Source of the DNA: Haloprofundus salinisoli
GTDB taxonomy: Archaea > Halobacteriota > Halobacteria > Halobacteriales > Haloferacaceae
Direction of reading: 5' to 3'
NCBI RefSeq assembly: GCF_020097815.1
Contig: NZ_CP083664.1
Coordinates: 248,001 to 312,000 of the forward strand
DNA length: 64,000 bases
Shown: piece after piece, positions 61,952 to 64,000 of the stretch
Layout of the letters: every line of letters begins with the position of its first letter
Position numbering within the stretch: position 1 is the first letter of the stretch
Program-made: the position numbers and the translations under genes
Notes under the pieces: model-generated
Told to the model about the DNA's origin: nothing
Database searches by the model: none
What the model saw: the letters and a program-made list of their open reading frames with translations, nothing else

Positions 61952-62397
61952 AGCTACACGTGAACACAGTAGTCGTAAAGTCGTTACTTCCGAGGCGATT
62001 TAACCAACTCGCTCGCTTGGACCTCGTAGATGCGAGACGGGAGTCGGGGAGAGAGGCCTCATTTGCTAATCGTAAATCGGGTCGTCAGGCCGAGAGTCGG
62101 ATTTGACGATGCCGGATTCTGAGCGTCTGCCGAGCACGGGCGGGCGGTCGAAAACGGTATAATCGTCCCAAGAGAGTGTGGACGTACACAATCGGGATGT
62201 GCATCGTCCAAACGTCCGCCAAACGACCGAGCCCCATCAGGGTCCTCCGAAGCACGCTAGGCCCCCCTGGCGACGGGCGGCCGCCGGTCGGCGGGGCGAA
62301 ACGAGCGTAGCCGACGAACTTCGGACTCGACGGACGGTCGCTCGACTCTCCGTCCTCCCGGGTGAACTGTTTTGTCCGTGCCGCGCCAGTAGCACGT

Positions 62398-63006
62398 ATG
62401 GACATCGCAATCGTTCTCTTCGAGGGCGTTGACGAACTCGACGCTATCGCACCGTTCGAGGTCTTCGACAACGCCCGAGACGTCGGGGCGGACGTGACAG
62501 TGACGCTGTGTACGATAGACGACGTCGACGAAGTGACCGCTAGCCACGGCGTTCGCATCGGCGTCGACTACCGGCTTGACGAACTCTCCCTGGACCTGGT
62601 TCTCGTGCCGGGCGGACAGTGGACCAGTCGCGGCGAGACGGGCGCGTGGGCGGAGGCCGAGCGCGGTGACGTCCCCGACGCGGTCGCCGCGCTCTACGAC
62701 GACGGCGTCGCCGTCGCGGGCGTCTGTACCGGCGGGATGCTGCTCGCGCGCGCCGGTGTCACCGATGGACGACCCGCGACGACTCACGCCAGCGCCAAGT
62801 CGGACCTCCGGGAGTCCGGTGCCGACGTGGTGGACGCTCGCGTCGTCGACGACGGCGACCTAGTGACCGCCGGGGGCGTCACCTCCGGACTGGACCTGGC
62901 GTTTCACATCGTGCGTCGCGAGTTCGGTGACGACGTGGCCGACGCCGTCGCCGAGCGCATGGAGTACGAGCCGCGGGGACCCGTCCACCGGGTCGACCAG
63001 GCCTGA
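62398..63006 (+). CDS. DJ-1/PfpI family protein
   Basis: A 202-residue class I glutamine-amidotransferase-like protein. DIAIVLFEGVDELDAIAPFEVF (with a conserved acidic residue), LDLVLVPGGQWTSRG and VAVAGVCTGGMLLARAGVTDGRPATTHASAK (nucleophile elbow Cys, then His) are typical. The subgroup without a C-terminal AraC domain includes isonitrile hydratase-like and chaperone or glyoxalase-like enzymes. Start is the ATG from which family similarity begins. No operon partner. Confidence 0.88.
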   Translation: MDIAIVLFEGVDELDAIAPFEVFDNARDVGADVTVTLCTIDDVDEVTASHGVRIGVDYRLDELSLDLVLVPGGQWTSRGETGAWAEAERGDVPDAVAALYDDGVAVAGVCTGGMLLARAGVTDGRPATTHASAKSDLRESGADVVDARVVDDGDLVTAGGVTSGLDLAFHIVRREFGDDVADAVAERMEYEPRGPVHRVDQA

Positions 63007-63339
63007 GGGCGAGTCAGTGACGGCGCGTCGGTTCGCCTCGTCGCCGGGTGTGACCGGACCGCGACGCGGCGGCGGGTAGATGGCCACTTCGCCGGCCGCT
63101 CGGATGAGCCGGGCGACTCACAGGCCGAATTGTTATGTAGAACCGTGTAAAATATGTTTTTGGAGAGTCTTCTTTGTGAATTATTTGCATAGTTAGAGGA
63201 GTGTTTCTCGCCAATATCGGCGGTTTGACTGTCCCGTCAACCACGTGTGATGAGTGGGGCTTCGACGCTCCTGACGACGGGAGAAACAGCGACGAAGGCT
63301 ACCATAGCGGAAGAGATGACGAGGAAGCGCTCTCCTAGT
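63007..63339. other. Intergenic region
   Basis: About 330 bases between the DJ-1/PfpI gene and the uxuA fragment. It becomes AT-rich at 63130-63200. I see no gene, RNA or clear repeat. Confidence 0.5.
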
Positions 63340-63556
63340 TCAGTTCGTCGTCGTCTGTTCGAGGAGCCCGCGCACGTAGCCGAGCGCGAAGAATCGCCCT
63401 TTCGTATGATAGCTCGGGTTTGAGTTGTTCTCGCCGGCCATCGTGGGGGCGTGGGCCGGCCGCATCGGTCCCTCGAAGCCGACGTCGCGGTGCGTCTGCA
63501 TCGCCGCCAGCATATCTGTCGGCCCCTCGTCGTGCCAGGTCTCGACCCAAAAACGG
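63340..63556 (-). pseudogene. uxuA: C-terminal fragment of mannonate dehydratase
   Basis: On the minus strand a frame ending with TGA at 63342-63340 reads FWVETWHDEGPTDML, then HRDVGFEGPMRPAHAPTMAGE, then YHTKGRFFALGYVRGLLEQ. This is the conserved C-terminus of UxuA mannonate dehydratases (HDEGxxDM, RPxHxPTMAGE, KGRxFAxGYxRGLLE). Only about 70 residues of roughly 350 remain, without a start, directly behind the permease stop. It is a remnant, probably of a hexuronate pathway, left by a deletion. Family identified by motif. Confidence 0.75.
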
Positions 63557-63564
63557 GTAGACGC

Positions 63565-64000
63565 TCAGTGTTCGCTCTCGTACGGGTCGCCGAGCGCCGA
63601 CGGAGAGCGCGTCTTGCCCCACAGCGTCAGCACGACGATGACGATGACGTACGGGAGCAGGTTGATGAGCCGCGCCGGGAGCTGGATACCGAGCGTCTGG
63701 AACTGGATGTTCAGCATGTCCAACCCGCCGAAGAGCAGCGCCGCCGCGGCGGCGCCGATCGGGTTATAGTTGCCGAACAGGTAGGCGACGATGCCGATCC
63801 ACCCGCGACCGTTCACCATCGTCGACCCGGTTCCTACGAAGTTGCCGGCGTGGGCGAGAAGCACTGCCCCGCCCAACCCCGCCATCGCCCCGGAGAAGAT
63901 CACCGACGCGTAGCGGACGCGGTTGACGTTGATTCCGGCGGTATCCAGCGCCTCGGGGCTCTCGCCTGCAGCCTGAATCCAGTACCCGTACCGGGTTCGA
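63565..64000 (-). CDS. Nucleoside/sugar-type ABC transporter permease, 5' part beyond the window
   Basis: The C-terminal 144 residues of a permease of the RbsC/YufQ (BPL_LplT, basic-membrane-protein-linked) type. The frame enters from the right edge as RTRYGYWIQAAGESPEALDTAGINVNRVRYASVIFSGAMAGLGGAVLLAHAG and continues through two further helices to the stop. AGINVNRVRYASVIFSGAMAGLGGA is the hallmark loop of the group, which moves nucleosides or ribose-like sugars. Partner genes lie outside the window. Confidence 0.88.
   Translation of the reverse strand, partial: RTRYGYWIQAAGESPEALDTAGINVNRVRYASVIFSGAMAGLGGAVLLAHAGNFVGTGSTMVNGRGWIGIVAYLFGNYNPIGAAAAALLFGGLDMLNIQFQTLGIQLPARLINLLPYVIVIVVLTLWGKTRSPSALGDPYESEH

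Noticed and set aside
1-64000. CRISPR arrays and tRNA or rRNA genes
   Set aside because: I looked for regularly spaced repeats and for tRNA-like cloverleaf cores while reading and found none; a tool scan could still find a missed tRNA.

Overview
The window is haloarchaeal DNA. It is GC-rich, its proteins are very acidic, TATA-like boxes lie about 26-30 bases before many start codons (leaderless transcripts), GTG starts are common, and several families are typical of haloarchaea: HalOD1, bacterio-opsin-activator-type regulators, an archaeal Orc1/Cdc6, an RdfA-like protein, and an archaeal SMC-related protein. The heavy accessory content, with a lone orc gene, an insertion sequence and several decayed genes, fits a megaplasmid or a flexible chromosomal region of a Haloferacales-type organism. 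The genus cannot be fixed from sequence alone.

Layout. (1) 1-900: no convincing gene, but one copy of a structured repeat. (2) 0.9-24.3 kb: a first sugar-catabolic region. It holds a decayed DUF4432 gene, a SelA-like PLP enzyme, RidA, a Nudix hydrolase, two xylose-isomerase-like barrel proteins, five Gfo/Idh/MocA oxidoreductases, a PIG-L deacetylase, a complete CUT1 sugar ABC transporter with a small extra membrane protein, an M81 peptidase-like protein, an enolase-superfamily enzyme, a creatininase-family hydrolase, an MFS transporter and a glucose-dehydrogenase-like enzyme. An orc1/cdc6 gene with one ORB-like site interrupts it at 9.1-10.6 kb. (3) 24.4-26.5 kb: an RdfA-like gene, then AT-rich DNA carrying the second copy of the structured repeat. 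(4) 26.5-42.2 kb: miscellaneous genes (PadR, arylsulfotransferase, a frameshifted gene, membrane protein, MFS, luciferase-like oxidoreductase, an iron-box-controlled siderophore-binding protein, AEC transporter), an insertion sequence carrying a passenger gene, and a five-gene signalling operon. (5) 42.3-56.2 kb: a second sugar region aimed at galactosides. It has a CUT1 transporter, GH42 beta-galactosidase, KDPG/KDPGal-type aldolase, Gfo6-like sugar dehydrogenase, galactonate-dehydratase-like enolase, SDR and an IclR regulator with palindromic operators. (6) 56.5-64 kb: an RdfA-like gene facing an SMC-related gene with a degenerate P-loop, then sugar-acid genes (CtBP-type dehydrogenase, ThuA, isomerase-like barrel), DJ-1/PfpI, a uxuA remnant, and a permease cut by the window edge.

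How the genes work together. Region 5 reads as an oxidative (De Ley-Doudoroff-like) galactose route: import, hydrolysis by GH42, oxidation to galactonate, dehydration, aldol cleavage. Region 2 has no obvious single textbook substrate. The deacetylase, sugar dehydrogenases, SelA-like lyase and RidA together suggest catabolism of an amino sugar or an N-acylated sugar by oxidation and beta-elimination; this is inference. The best candidates for something new are the covarying hairpin repeat bracketing region 2, the palindrome-targeting insertion sequence with its passenger gene, and the putative amino-sugar route.
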